From Hexactinellida sp. DTS-2022 (taxonomy: Eukaryota > Porifera > Hexactinellida), in the NCBI GenBank assembly GCA_028753945.1, contig JAPNXP010000001.1, positions 10,468,501-10,532,500 of the forward strand: DNA of 64,000 nucleotides, given 5' to 3'. Below the pieces are notes generated by a model. That model did no database searches, was not told where the DNA came from, and saw nothing but the letters and a program-made list of their open reading frames with translations. This document shows positions 24,601 through 36,600 of this stretch, piece after piece. The position numbers were made by a program, and so were the translations under genes. Every line of letters begins with the position of its first letter. Position 1 is the stretch's first letter.

Positions 24601-27600
24601 GTTATACAATAGTTATACAGCCGAAACCGGTTTTTTCTAACCAATTCTTTGCATGGAAATAAAGTAAGAAAAATCCAATAGTGAGAATAAACCGATTGAA
24701 AATAATAAAAAATTGGAATTTCTTACACATTTAGGATAAATACAGTCGAAACCGGGTTTTCTAACCAATTCTTTGCATGGAAATAAATTAAAGAAGAATC
24801 CAATAGTTAGAAAAACCCGATTGAAAATAAAACAAAATTGGAATTTCTTACACATTTAGAATAAATACTTGTGATGAATTTCATAAAAAGTTAGTTAGAA
24901 CAAAACCGGTTCTGACTGCACTGTATTATCAATAGGCTAACCCCCCCAGCACGATATCCGGTCTCTCCAACATATCGGACTCCTCTCCCGCCGAGACCTC
25001 CTACTCCTCTCCCTACCAGCAACCCAGCGCCAGGGCCCCCCCCGCCCCCGCCCCGCGTCCGCGCACGGATAAATCCGCGCTCTACTCTAACGAAGCCATC
25101 ATGTACACCAGGAAACTGAGGCCTCTCGACTCCAATGCGCACTTTGACGATGACGTCACGCACGCGCCTCTCTCCGTAATCAGAAAGCCTAGCGGGAACC
25201 TCCCAGCTGCTCTGCAGGGGGAGGGGCACTACTACCAGACCCCCACTCCCGAGGTGCCCTCTCCTCGCCTGGAGCCCCCGTCTGAGTACGGCAGCGGCCC
25301 GGCCTCTGAGAGGGGGCGGGGCAGCTCCTCTTCTGAGGACTATGTAGTCAGACACAACTACAACTTCGGGTAAATATACTTAATGTTACTTCTGTTATCG
25401 ACCTCATTGCAAGGATAATGATAATTTAATGCAAACTGTTTTCATATCCATAGTCCTATAAGATTGTATTGAGTTCGTTACAGTATTCACTCTAAGCAAA
25501 GGGCCTCGAGCGGTACTCCTTAACGTAACAATTATTTAATTGATCTTACAGGGGGCTCACTCTATTACCGAGAGAGAAACTATGAACTAACTAGTTGCGC
25601 ACACCAGGAGCTAGAATATTAATGTTACCATGCATGTATCAGAACTGTCAAATTTTGTTTTTTGATTGTTAGCTCTGTAACATCACGACTTACCATGGAT
25701 ACCATGAAATGCTCTAATTATGTAGCTCTGGGACTTAAACCATATTCTTCGGTTCCAAATGTGGCGCCTAGAACCTGAAGTATTTATGCGCCTTAATTAG
25801 GTGAATAACTAAGTACTTTAGTTATTAAATCTATTTATTTTGCTTTATTGTGGTCAAATGGTCCGGTTTATATTCCCATTCTTGCCGCTGTCTATTTGTG
25901 TTAAAGCAATAACGCAGTTAAGTATTCGCATATTAATATCAAGCATTTATTGACGCAAATTAAGATTTCAAGTCTATCTAGTACCTGTGACCTGTATTTG
26001 AGGTCACAGGTACAAGTTTTAATACAGTACTCACTACATTAACATTAACTATACTTGTATGTGATACCAGTGTTGTGTGTAGTGACGTTATGTCGGGTAC
26101 CTCGCTCCTGTCCCCTGACGTCATAACGAGTGAGAGCGAGTTTGACGAGATCTCCGTTGGGAGCTCCAGCCAGCTCAGCCACACCGGCTTCCCGGCCCTG
26201 CATCCGAAGAGGAGCGCTCCCATAGTGCAGCGGAACCCGGCCTTCTACACAGATGTTCTCAGCGATGACACCAACAGCACCGAGCAGGAGGGGGAGCAGG
26301 TAGGGATACTAGATAGCTTATTTAGTTCATATAAATACTTTGTTTGTTTTATGCCATTGTGATCATAGCTATGGTATATTCATTCGGTACTTCGGACCAT
26401 GGAAAGTTTTGATAAATTTGTACTTATTAATTATGTTATTAGTTCATTCATTAGGTTGATACAGTCGAAATCGGGTTTTTTTGCCACGGTTTTTTTTGCT
26501 TATTGGGTTTTTTTGCCTCCTTTTGTCGTGCAAAAATGTGATATCTTAATGTGTTTTCCATCGGGTTTTTTTGCTTATTGGGTTTTTTTGCCTCCTTTTG
26601 TCGTGCATTTTGGGGGGCAAAAAACTCCGATTTCGACTGTATCTTTACAATCGTTTTGGAAACTGTGTTTATGATTATCACATAAATATCATTATTCCTG
26701 TTACACACTATGTGCTTTCTATCTTAACTATAGTCAGTGGCGTCGAACTATTACATTTTTCGGAAAATCATGCCGGGGCGAGTTAGGGATTTTTTTAAAT
26801 TTCACCTAGTATAAAAAGTGTTTTCCGAAAAGTTGTTTTCACGAAATAGGTTCGTGTCGAATTAACCGTATGAATACTTTTTCAGCAATGTTCGCAGTGG
26901 GTCCAAACGTGCAGGAAATTTGCTCAAGAGTTCAGAATTAATAGAAAATAGTAATCCATGATGGATACATCCAAATTATCCGAAACACCACCAAAAATCA
27001 CCGGATTTCAGCAGATTAATGCCGGGGCGGAACAGTGGCCGCCCCGGCATGACTTTATGATGAAGGGGCACGCCCCGGCCGCCCCGGCTTGGTCGACGCC
27101 TATGACTATAGTATCTACCAATTGTACTGTCACGAAATATTCGGTCCGGGGTAAATTTGGTCCGGCCGGACCAAATATATCAGTAATATTTGGTCCGGCC
27201 GGACATAAAATTTCCCGGACCGAATATTTCAGACATTTTTGGTCCGGGTTTTGCAAAATGGACATGTCTCTTTTGGACATGTCTCTTTTGGACATGTCTC
27301 TTTTGGACATGTCTCTTTTGGACATGTCTCTTCTGGACATGTCTCTTTTGGACATGTCTCTTCTGGACATGTCTCTTCTGGACATGTCTCTTCTAGACAT
27401 GTCTCTTCTGGACATGTCTCTTTTGGACATGTCTCTTCTAGACATGTCTCTTTTGGACATGTCTCTTTTGGACATGTCTCTTTTGGACATGTCTCTTCTG
27501 GACATGTCTCTTCTGGACATGTCTCTTCTAGACATGTCTCTTCTGGACATGTCTCTTTTGGACATGTCTCTTCTAGACATGTCTCTTTTGGACATGTCTC

Positions 27601-30600
27601 TTTTGGACATGTCTCTTCTAGACATGTCTCTTTTGGACATGTCTCTTCTGGACTGACTGGACATGTCTCTTCTAGACATGTCTCTTCTGGACATGTCTCT
27701 TCTGGACATGTCTCTTCTAGACATGTCTCTTTTGGACATGTCTCTTCTGGACATGTCTCTTCTAGACATGTCTCTTCTGGACATGTCTCTTTTGGACATG
27801 TCTCTTCTAGACATGTCTCTTTTGGACATGTCTCTTCTGGACTGACTGGACATGTCTCTTCTAGACATGTCTCTTCTGGACATGTCTCTTCTGGACATGT
27901 CTCTTCTAGACATGTCTCTTTTGGACATGTCTCTTCTGGACATGTCTCTTCTAGACATGTCTCTTCTGGACATGTCTCTTCTGGACATGTCTCTTCTGGA
28001 CATGTCTCTTCTAGACATGTCTCTTTTGGACATGTCTCTTCTGGACATGTCTCTTCTAGACATGTCTCTTCTGGACATGTCTCTTCTGGACATGTCTCTT
28101 CTAGACATGTCTCTTTTGGACATGTCTCTTCTAGACATGTCTCTTCTGGACATGTCTCTCTTTTAGATATGTTTCTTCTGGAAATATAACATGTTATGAT
28201 TAATACATAACATGTTATGATATTCCAATAGAGAATAGAAATATAAGTTATCAATATATTTTCTGTTAATTGGGTTCCCCGCTTAATCGGGTCAAACTTT
28301 CCTTGGAATTAAGTGGCAGTATTTCCTAGGAAATAAATGTTCTGGGGAATAGGATCTATTATGACACCGGCGTAAGCGCGATATGGGGACCCCAGCGTTT
28401 TAGGGGTCCCCATCCCTAAATCGCTAGCGTTTTGGGCCCCCTGGGCTTTAAAGCACTAGCGATATGGGGACGGGATCCATAAAACGCTAGGGCTTTTGGG
28501 ACGGGGGCCCCTAAATGCTGGGGTCCCCAAAGCGCCCAGGCTAAACCCTGGACTCATGCCAAGAATTCCCTGGAAATTTACTCATTCCCCTGTAGACATT
28601 TCTAGAGGCTCGAGGTCTAAATATTTTAGCTCGCTCGCTCGATTTTCATCTAAACATACATATCGTTACCGTATATCTCGAATAGTAGCATGGCCGAACT
28701 CCCAAAGTAGCAAATAATTTTTTTTAACACTATTTGTGATAATTATTTTCTTCAAGAATAACATTATTTGTAATACAATGCTTATTTGTAACTGGTATAC
28801 GTATAAGCAAATATAATTTCAAATAAATCCCTGGATTCTCGATAAAGTCCCTATATCCCTGGCCTGGATAGTTTGTAAGTATGACATGTTCATCGTAGCT
28901 CCATTGTTTTCAGATAAATTCTGACAGATGGAAAAGATGCACCCCATGAAAAAATGGTTGCCCCCCCCTCTGCCCCCCAGTTCGTAAAACCTGGCATGAG
29001 TATAACAGCAAATAGCAAAAGCTACTTTTATACTACAAATACAATTTCAGCTGTGCCGACGTATTTTAATTGGAGGCACTATATGTTGGGGTTCGTGGAA
29101 ATAGTGCCTCCTTTAAAATTAAATATACACAGCTGTAATGTTAGAATTATTTCTCCCCTTGGGCTTTTGTAAGGGACAATTATTCGTTGGTTACAGATCA
29201 TTTTATATGACTTATTAAATATGTTCACTGCAACCTCATCGTAGACTGTAACATAATAGCGCTAACAAATTAAATATGCAAGAAGTTTGATTACCTACTT
29301 CTTGGATATTCTATTATAGGATACACAATTTCGTATAAAAACTCAATAGTATTACTTATAATTTAACTAGAAATGATATTAACAATTATCCTAAACTCAG
29401 TGTGTATATCAATTTTCCTAATATTCAGTGGATACTGGGGGTTTATTTCGCCAGGAGAATCCATTGCTGCAGAAAATACAAGAGAGGAGTAGCGAGATGT
29501 CTCTCAGGTGATTCAGGTTATTTAAACAAACAATTTTATTATCATTATGAAACTGAAATATGGAAAAATACTCTATTTCTTTTGATCACTTTTTCTGAGA
29601 TTATTGCTGGGATAGTATTTTTGGCATCAAGTACCATTTACCATTTCCTTTCCTATCATAAAGTAAGTAATGATACACTCGAGTTACCATTCACTGATTG
29701 TACAAGTTATCACAAGCCTGCACTGAATCAAGTTGATATCATATACATGTATGCGCAAATTCCTTTCTTAAATGGACTTGACTCCATTGCGGCATCTGCT
29801 GAGTTATTTGTGTTTGCTCTCAGTGCATGTTTGATGAATTATCTGATTATTCGTATGAAGAAAATCAAACATCCGTACAACTCATTGAATTCTCGGCTTT
29901 TATTATTTATAACCACCTTGTTAAGTACAGTCATTATCCTAACTGGGTTTGTACAATATACCACTGTTATTAGTACTGTAATGTTCGTCGTTATTGTACT
30001 CACATATTTCTGCATATTTGTTCGCACTTCCAAACGATTCAAATGTGCCTTGCTCCAGAGAGCTTTGGAGCGTCTCACACAACACGGTTCCAACAAGGAA
30101 GAGATGAAACAGTACAGATACTGTAAGCACACTCTAAATATTATAACATGGGGATATCTGTTCTTAATATTAGGAGAGGTCTTAATCAATCTTACTGCGG
30201 TTTTCACCAGTATACTATTCTACGGAGACTGTTATTTCCCGTTTAATTTGTTCAGTTCGTTAAACTATGTTATCCAAACTGAAGAAGCTGTTGAAACATT
30301 TTTGAAAGTAATGCGATATCCGGAGTTGATTGGCAAAGTTATTCTCTTTCTATCACTGTCAATAATCCTGTCGTCATTCGTGTTCGTCACAATCTGTATT
30401 TGGATTAAACATATTCATAAGTTTATTTATGGCACAAAGAAAATACAGTATACTACTGCAAATAAGGACTTAGAAGAGTTATTAATTAATAGTTAATTAT
30501 CCCGTTATTTTTATATTCCTTGGAAGTTATGCCTACTATATCGCATATTATATTTGGTGCCCAATATTTATACAAGATTTGTGTTTGTTTGTGTGCTTAT

Positions 30601-33600
30601 TTTTATTTGGAGAGTGTTGTAGTATTGAAGTATTTCAATACAATGGAACTAGTAGATAAGATAATTACAATCGACTCTGCTTAATTCGAAAAAATCTGCA
30701 AAACAAAATCTATTCAAAGAGATAAGCTAATATTTATTTTATTTCGTTAATTTGAAACAATGTTAGGCACCGAGGTGTCCCAATTCAGGGAAATGTGTCT
30801 TAAGTCCTTAACTCGAAAATTAGTTGTAAAACTCCCGTTATATCGAAGTGCTCGGGACCGTAGTTTCATTTCGTTATAACCGGAGTAAATCAATAGATTA
30901 GAGGCTATATGGGATTTTAATGACTTCGTTATAATCAGAATTTCATTATATCCATTTCGTTGTACCTAAGTTTTGATAATGTAATAAGATAGAAGCATTT
31001 CCGGACCATTTAACGACTTCATTATAAGCAGGTACCGTAGTTATATCCGACTTGGTTATAACGGGAGTTGACTGTATATCACAAAAAATCTGAGTTGTTG
31101 TGACACATTAAATTTAGTACAACGAATTTTTATTTATTTGTTTACATATTTTGTAAATCACAATAGTAAACATTCATATTAGCAATTTGTAAATGCTAAA
31201 TTCGAATTCAGCATACTTGTTTACCTATTATATCATTTGGAAGTTAGTTTCTATCTTAAATATAAATGCAGTTTTTGTTCTCCATGACATTAATGCAATC
31301 CTGACTAACAAACAAACACTAATCGTGTTTTAATAATACGAGTCCTTCGGTCTCGGTCGCTTTGCGACGGTTCGGCGCTCCACACCTCAATTGACGGCCG
31401 CTGCGCGGCCTTACTACGCCTTGAAACTAATCATTTAGAATTATGTATCTCTGTGGTGTATTAAATATATTCCTCAGGCGCTGATTAGTATTTCCCAATA
31501 TTTTTTTTCTGTCCTTATACGTATATACCTATGGCTGGGGCCCACGGATATAAATAGACGCTTAAGGGGGCACAGCCCTACTCTGAAACAATATCATTAC
31601 TGTTATGTGGGTCACTAGCGGTCACCTAAACATTACCCACATGATTCCCCGTAATATAATCAACCTGTGCATAGGGCTTTTGGATTTTAAGTAATGCTCA
31701 AGGTGTTACAGCCCGTACTTTTTATTACAAAAATGGAAAAAGCGTGATGTAGCGAGGGGTATATATTTTTTGTTAATTTTTCGTTACATAACCCGACACT
31801 TTTTTATAGGCGCCTAGATTCAGTTTGAGCTCAATATTAAATGCACATACATTCATTACTCAATTTGCATCACGTCTATAAATACAACCGGAATTTTATT
31901 TGAAAAGGCATGTGTGTGAATTATTAAAACTCGATTGTTGTGTGTTTGTAAAGTTACAGAAAGTTACAAAAACTAGGCATTGCAAATCTCTACCATAGTA
32001 ATAGGGAATTTAGAAAATTAGTAAGAGCTCTGATGAACCTACCATTTCTCCCTGAAGAATCTATATTGCCTGTTTATAACCTCCTCAATGTGACTTCTTT
32101 GACCGTCATTGGGGAAAACTTTCTCAGATTTAAGAAATTTAAAAGGTATATTGAAAAACAGTGGATTAGAAGGACACCAGCAAACGAATTATCTATATTT
32201 AATGCCATTCAAACCACTAATAATGGAGCTGAAATATATCATGCAAAACTTAAGAGTGAAGTTGTTGTGAAGCAACCAAGAATATGGCATTTTGTTCAAG
32301 TTTTGAATAACATTATTTCCGATACAGATATAGATTTAGAACGCTTGAGGAATCATAAGGAAGAAGAGCATCCAAAACGCAAAATTAAGGAGGGAGTGTA
32401 AACAGAAGCTTGAAGATGGGGAATACACACCTCTTCAGTATCTATTTGCATTGGAGGATTCAAATGAGCCGGATATAAATTTACCTCAACAAAGTGAGGA
32501 GACCTTGTCAGAGACAGAAGTAAGTGACGATGAGGAAACCAATCAGGCTGTTTGTTGTGTTTGTTTACAACCGAGAGTGTCTACAATATTATTCTACCCT
32601 TGTAGACAGGCTAAATTTTGTCAATACTGTAGTGACCAATTTGGGAATTCATGCCCTATTTACCGCTCAATTATAACAGATCGAATACAGATCTACACCT
32701 AATAATTAATCTACCACTTCTTAAGTTCTTATTATTCATATATTTTCTCTATAATATTTATTTATGCTACTACTTATAACCAACCACCCATCAGACTACC
32801 AATAAACTATAATTATATTTTATAAAAAATATTTTGTTTTTCAATTGCAAAGGTTAGTTGATCAATTGCAAACATTGAAATTTGATCAAATGAAAACCTT
32901 GTCAATTTGGAGAATTGCATACTGTTGTACATAGTTGATCAATTGCAAACATTGAAATTTGATCAAATGCAAACCTTGTCAATTTGGTGAATTGCATACT
33001 TTTGTACATAGTTGATTAATTGCAACACCCTCATTATACAGTTCTGCTTGGTTTGAAAACTCTTGTACTTTAACCGAGTTATTTCTGGTAGGAGTGATTT
33101 ACATTGAAATAACAACATAAATATTTTTGTACAACTAGGTTACTCATATTATGTTTTTTGCTAAAATTCAAAATCTCTACTGCTCCTGCTTTTCTTCTCT
33201 ACCCTTGCTTCCTGTTGTGCAATACGCTTTTGCTTTCCACACGGGGAACTGCAATGCCTGCTTGATTCATTCTTCCTACACATTGTCACCAATTCATGTT
33301 CCTGTATCGCTATATCTCTCTCTATCAGAGCAACTACATCTCTCTCAGTCTCTCCAGCTTGGAATTCTCTCTTAATCTCATTTTCTCCTACAATGTTCAG
33401 GTCTCCTTCCCTCCCTATCTTAACTGCATCTTCCTTGTTGCTCACCACGACAGAAGCAACCGACCTGTTATAGCTCTGCTTCCACCATTCGTTATCGAAC
33501 TCTGCTCTGATTTCTTCTCTGGCATACCCCACCCCCTTGTTATCTCCCTTAGGCACCAGTATTATTGGCTCTGTTATTCCGTCCTCTCCTACTCCCAGTC

Positions 33601-36600
33601 CCTTCCCTTCTGTCCAACCAAACTTCCTTAATTCCTTTTCTCCAAAACTCAGCATAGTATGTCTCTTAAACTAACTGCATAGTAGATTGTATCTAATTCC
33701 TTACTATAATTATGCTTGTACAATATCTCTGAACATTGCATTAGTATTCCTTTTGGAATAGTTTACTCAGTAAACCCCTTGTTACTTGCTTCCCTCTTAT
33801 TAACATTGTTCCCAGATAATATGTTTTCCCACACAGGTATAATAAAATGGGATTCTCTCTGCCTCCGGTTTCCCACTTCAATCTCGATAACCCGGTTATC
33901 TGATTAATTACCTTTATAACTGTCTTCATTGTTCTAAGGATTGGTACGACTTGTTATATTAGTTAATGTAATTAATTAGAATCCAGTAATTCTGTCAAAT
34001 GCTGTTGATGAAACTGTACTTTAGTCCAAATCAATTTTCGTTGTTTTTCAGTGCCAGAAATCCGGGGGAAGCCAGGTAATGGATAACCTGTTGTACCAGT
34101 AACAGGGATCACACTCTCATAAAGTATTACGAAATATTTTCTGCAATTATCATATCTTGAAACAGGGGTTTCTTCAATGAATTCAATGTAATTTTAAACA
34201 GTAGTACTGTCGTTATACGAAGTCTCTCAAGAATTGACCTACTGAGAGTATGTATTTGTATGCCTCAATAAATTACTCTATTTATACTTACAGTTCGATA
34301 TTGAATTGTTGCTGCACCTGTGATCCTCTTAGTCATTTGTTTATTACAAATGCTGTTTATTTTAATTATTAAAAAGATTCTACTTAGGAAGGTGCGTTTG
34401 TCTGCTTAATATATTCCACCTTTCAATGTAGTACTAATTGATAGGAGAAACAGATTGGACATTTCCTCCCAATATTTGGGTCTGTAACAATAATTAATAA
34501 TCCGGTTTATCTCATTGCGTCAGCCATTCCCATTTTAACTGTACATAACCAGAATTGCTAAGTTTACATTTTAAGACCAGTTGTGTAATAATTTATGCAA
34601 TGTCTGATTACTTGAAACTATTTACAGCTAGTTTGTTCTTTTAGAACTTTCAAGACTCCTTTGACAGAAACTCCGGATTCCCCACAGACGGATCATACAT
34701 TCCTCTTAACGACAGATCCGCCAGCGTCCTTGGCTGTAGCGAGAGCATCGACAGGAGGGAGTTTGTGAAGAACTGTGCCAGACACCCCCTGGCCAACTTG
34801 GAGGAGTCTTCCAGTCGCATCGCTATTAAGAACGGCGACAGAGTTATTTTCTATCCTTCTTTTGATCCAGAATCCCGTTTCGTTCCTCCCTCAGCTGACA
34901 AACAACCGCAGGACTCCTCCCCTGCCTCCAGCTCGCGGCCCGCTCCCAACAACGAGTATTCTCTGCCGCAGGGATCAGCTGTTCCCCCTGTCCCTATCCC
35001 CACTCGCCGGCCTCCCAATAGCGACTCCCAGAACACGCCACCAAATACCCAGCCGTACGGTTCTCGGTCAGACAGCAGAAATCTGCAGCCGCTTATCCCA
35101 GAGCCTATCATACACAAACAGAGGAAGAAATCGGCGCCCGTACTTCATTCTGGCCCCCTGGCAACGGATAGGAATGTCTGCGCTTATTCACAGCCCGAGC
35201 AGGACCCTCAAATACTGAGGCAGATCTCTGCAAGGGGCACCAGGAGGCGAATCAACACCTACCACGAAGGAGACAGCGACTACACATCTGTGAAGTATAA
35301 TTCCAGTAATGTTCAAATTAGTTATTCTACCAGAAACCAGTCGGGCCCGATCCCACAGACAGGGCGGAAAGCTCTGGAGAAGCCTCCCGCTGGGAAGCCG
35401 AGAGGTAGGCTGTTTGTCGTAGTTTTTTATGATAATATGTTGTAAATTATTTAAATTAATTAATACAATACTTATATGCTCCCGAATTGTTCCCTATTAT
35501 ATCATATTGTCATGAATATGTTGTTTATACATGTTATAATAGTAGTAGTAGTTATGATGCAAAGAAGAGAACTTTATGAAAAGATGAATACTATCAAACA
35601 ACCATTTGAATCTCAAGAATTAATTAGCTGTTTAACACGTCATAGCTTAATTAACAGCTGGTTGACTATGGATCAACCTGTGACTGATATTAACTTATAA
35701 ATTATATTTATAGTCGCTACAATCATGTAGTTATAAATTATAATTAACTCGAACTGTGATTAAACTGTAATATTTCGCATGAAGGTAAGTGCACTGGATT
35801 ATTCAAATCCTGCTTTTAATTGGCTGTAGTATGAAATAACCAAATAGTAGTCTATTAATTAAACCCCAAATTAACTACAAGGACAACAGTATACGATGTT
35901 TAATTTTCCAATCTTCTTTTAATAATACTTAAGTAATAATAATTAGAACTGGGCCACTATACTAAAGTATAGTCGGCACAGTAAAATGTGATACTCATTT
36001 AATTGTTGAATTGGATTACTAATGAACTGGATGTTTACTATTCAATGACGATATACAAGTGTTGTTTACAGTTCAGATTGAATCCATCTTATTTCAAAGT
36101 TTATTTCTCGGTATTCCTGTGCAATAGTATTCAAGTACGTAACTCGTAAAGGAGCGGAGAGCCATATTTTATGAATCGTTGATTATTTTTGTTTTTTGTA
36201 TTCTTACAGTCAGAACAATTGTCTTTAATTGAAATTTGAATCACAGTAAGATTAATAAACTTCTACTGCAACATAACTTGTGAAATAATGCTACGTAAAT
36301 ATTGTAATGTAGTAGGTTGCTGGATTTAAACTGAGAAATGAGAAAATATTACGTACACTCTATAATGTTAATTCCCCGACAGAATAGTACTCTGGAAGCG
36401 CTTAATTGGGACACTTCAGGATTAGGGGTCTCAATCCCGGGATCCCGGTCCATTTTAGCCCGGGATTCAATCCCGGGATTAGACTTTCCAATCCCGGGAT
36501 CCAGATATATTATGAGTATATTATGAACAAATCCTACGGTCCCAATTTAACAACTTACATAGGGTTTGTATTAAGTTGCGAAATTCGTAATCAGCATACC

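Larger units (their letters stand above)
26300..29372. repeat. ANKS1-like intron 13, repeat-rich first part
   Basis: About 3 kb packed with repeats, listed separately: a MITE (26460-26641), a hAT element (26735-27104), a CCGGCCGG foldback (27134-27230), the 15-bp minisatellite (27260-28165), a GC-rich foldback (28378-28540) and a small hairpin (29048-29135). No gene is supported. Confidence 0.7.
30497..31954. other. ANKS1-like intron 13, between the orphan gene and the MULE remnant
   Basis: Holds a degraded CGACTCTGCTTAATTCG-type element from about 30670, a MITE (30823-31075), and a LINE-like 3' tail (31200-31342) continuing into a GC-richer stretch to 31430. No gene is supported. Confidence 0.45.

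Noticed and set aside
24891-25355. 154-residue minus-strand ORF, Gly/Arg-rich.
   Set aside because: It is the antisense of ANKS1-like exon 12, whose plus frame joins in phase at both ends, and it starts in a MITE.
27260-28165. Regularly spaced repeats resembling a CRISPR array.
   Set aside because: Units are contiguous 15-mers without unique spacers, in an animal intron.
27008-28254. Very long ORFs on both strands, such as (MSLLD)n, (HVSSG)n and (MSRRD)n.
   Set aside because: They are the 15-bp minisatellite read in several frames; the unit length is a multiple of three and no non-repeat protein is attached.
31339-31430. GC-rich stretch with small inverted repeats that could be a tRNA or small RNA gene.
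   Set aside because: No A/B boxes or cloverleaf could be drawn; partial similarity to 38059-38150 and position after a LINE-like tail fit a dispersed repeat better.
35476-35700. 74-codon ORF with a hydrophobic stretch in ANKS1-like intron 14.
   Set aside because: No conserved motif, AT-rich composition and low-complexity valine run; likely chance.
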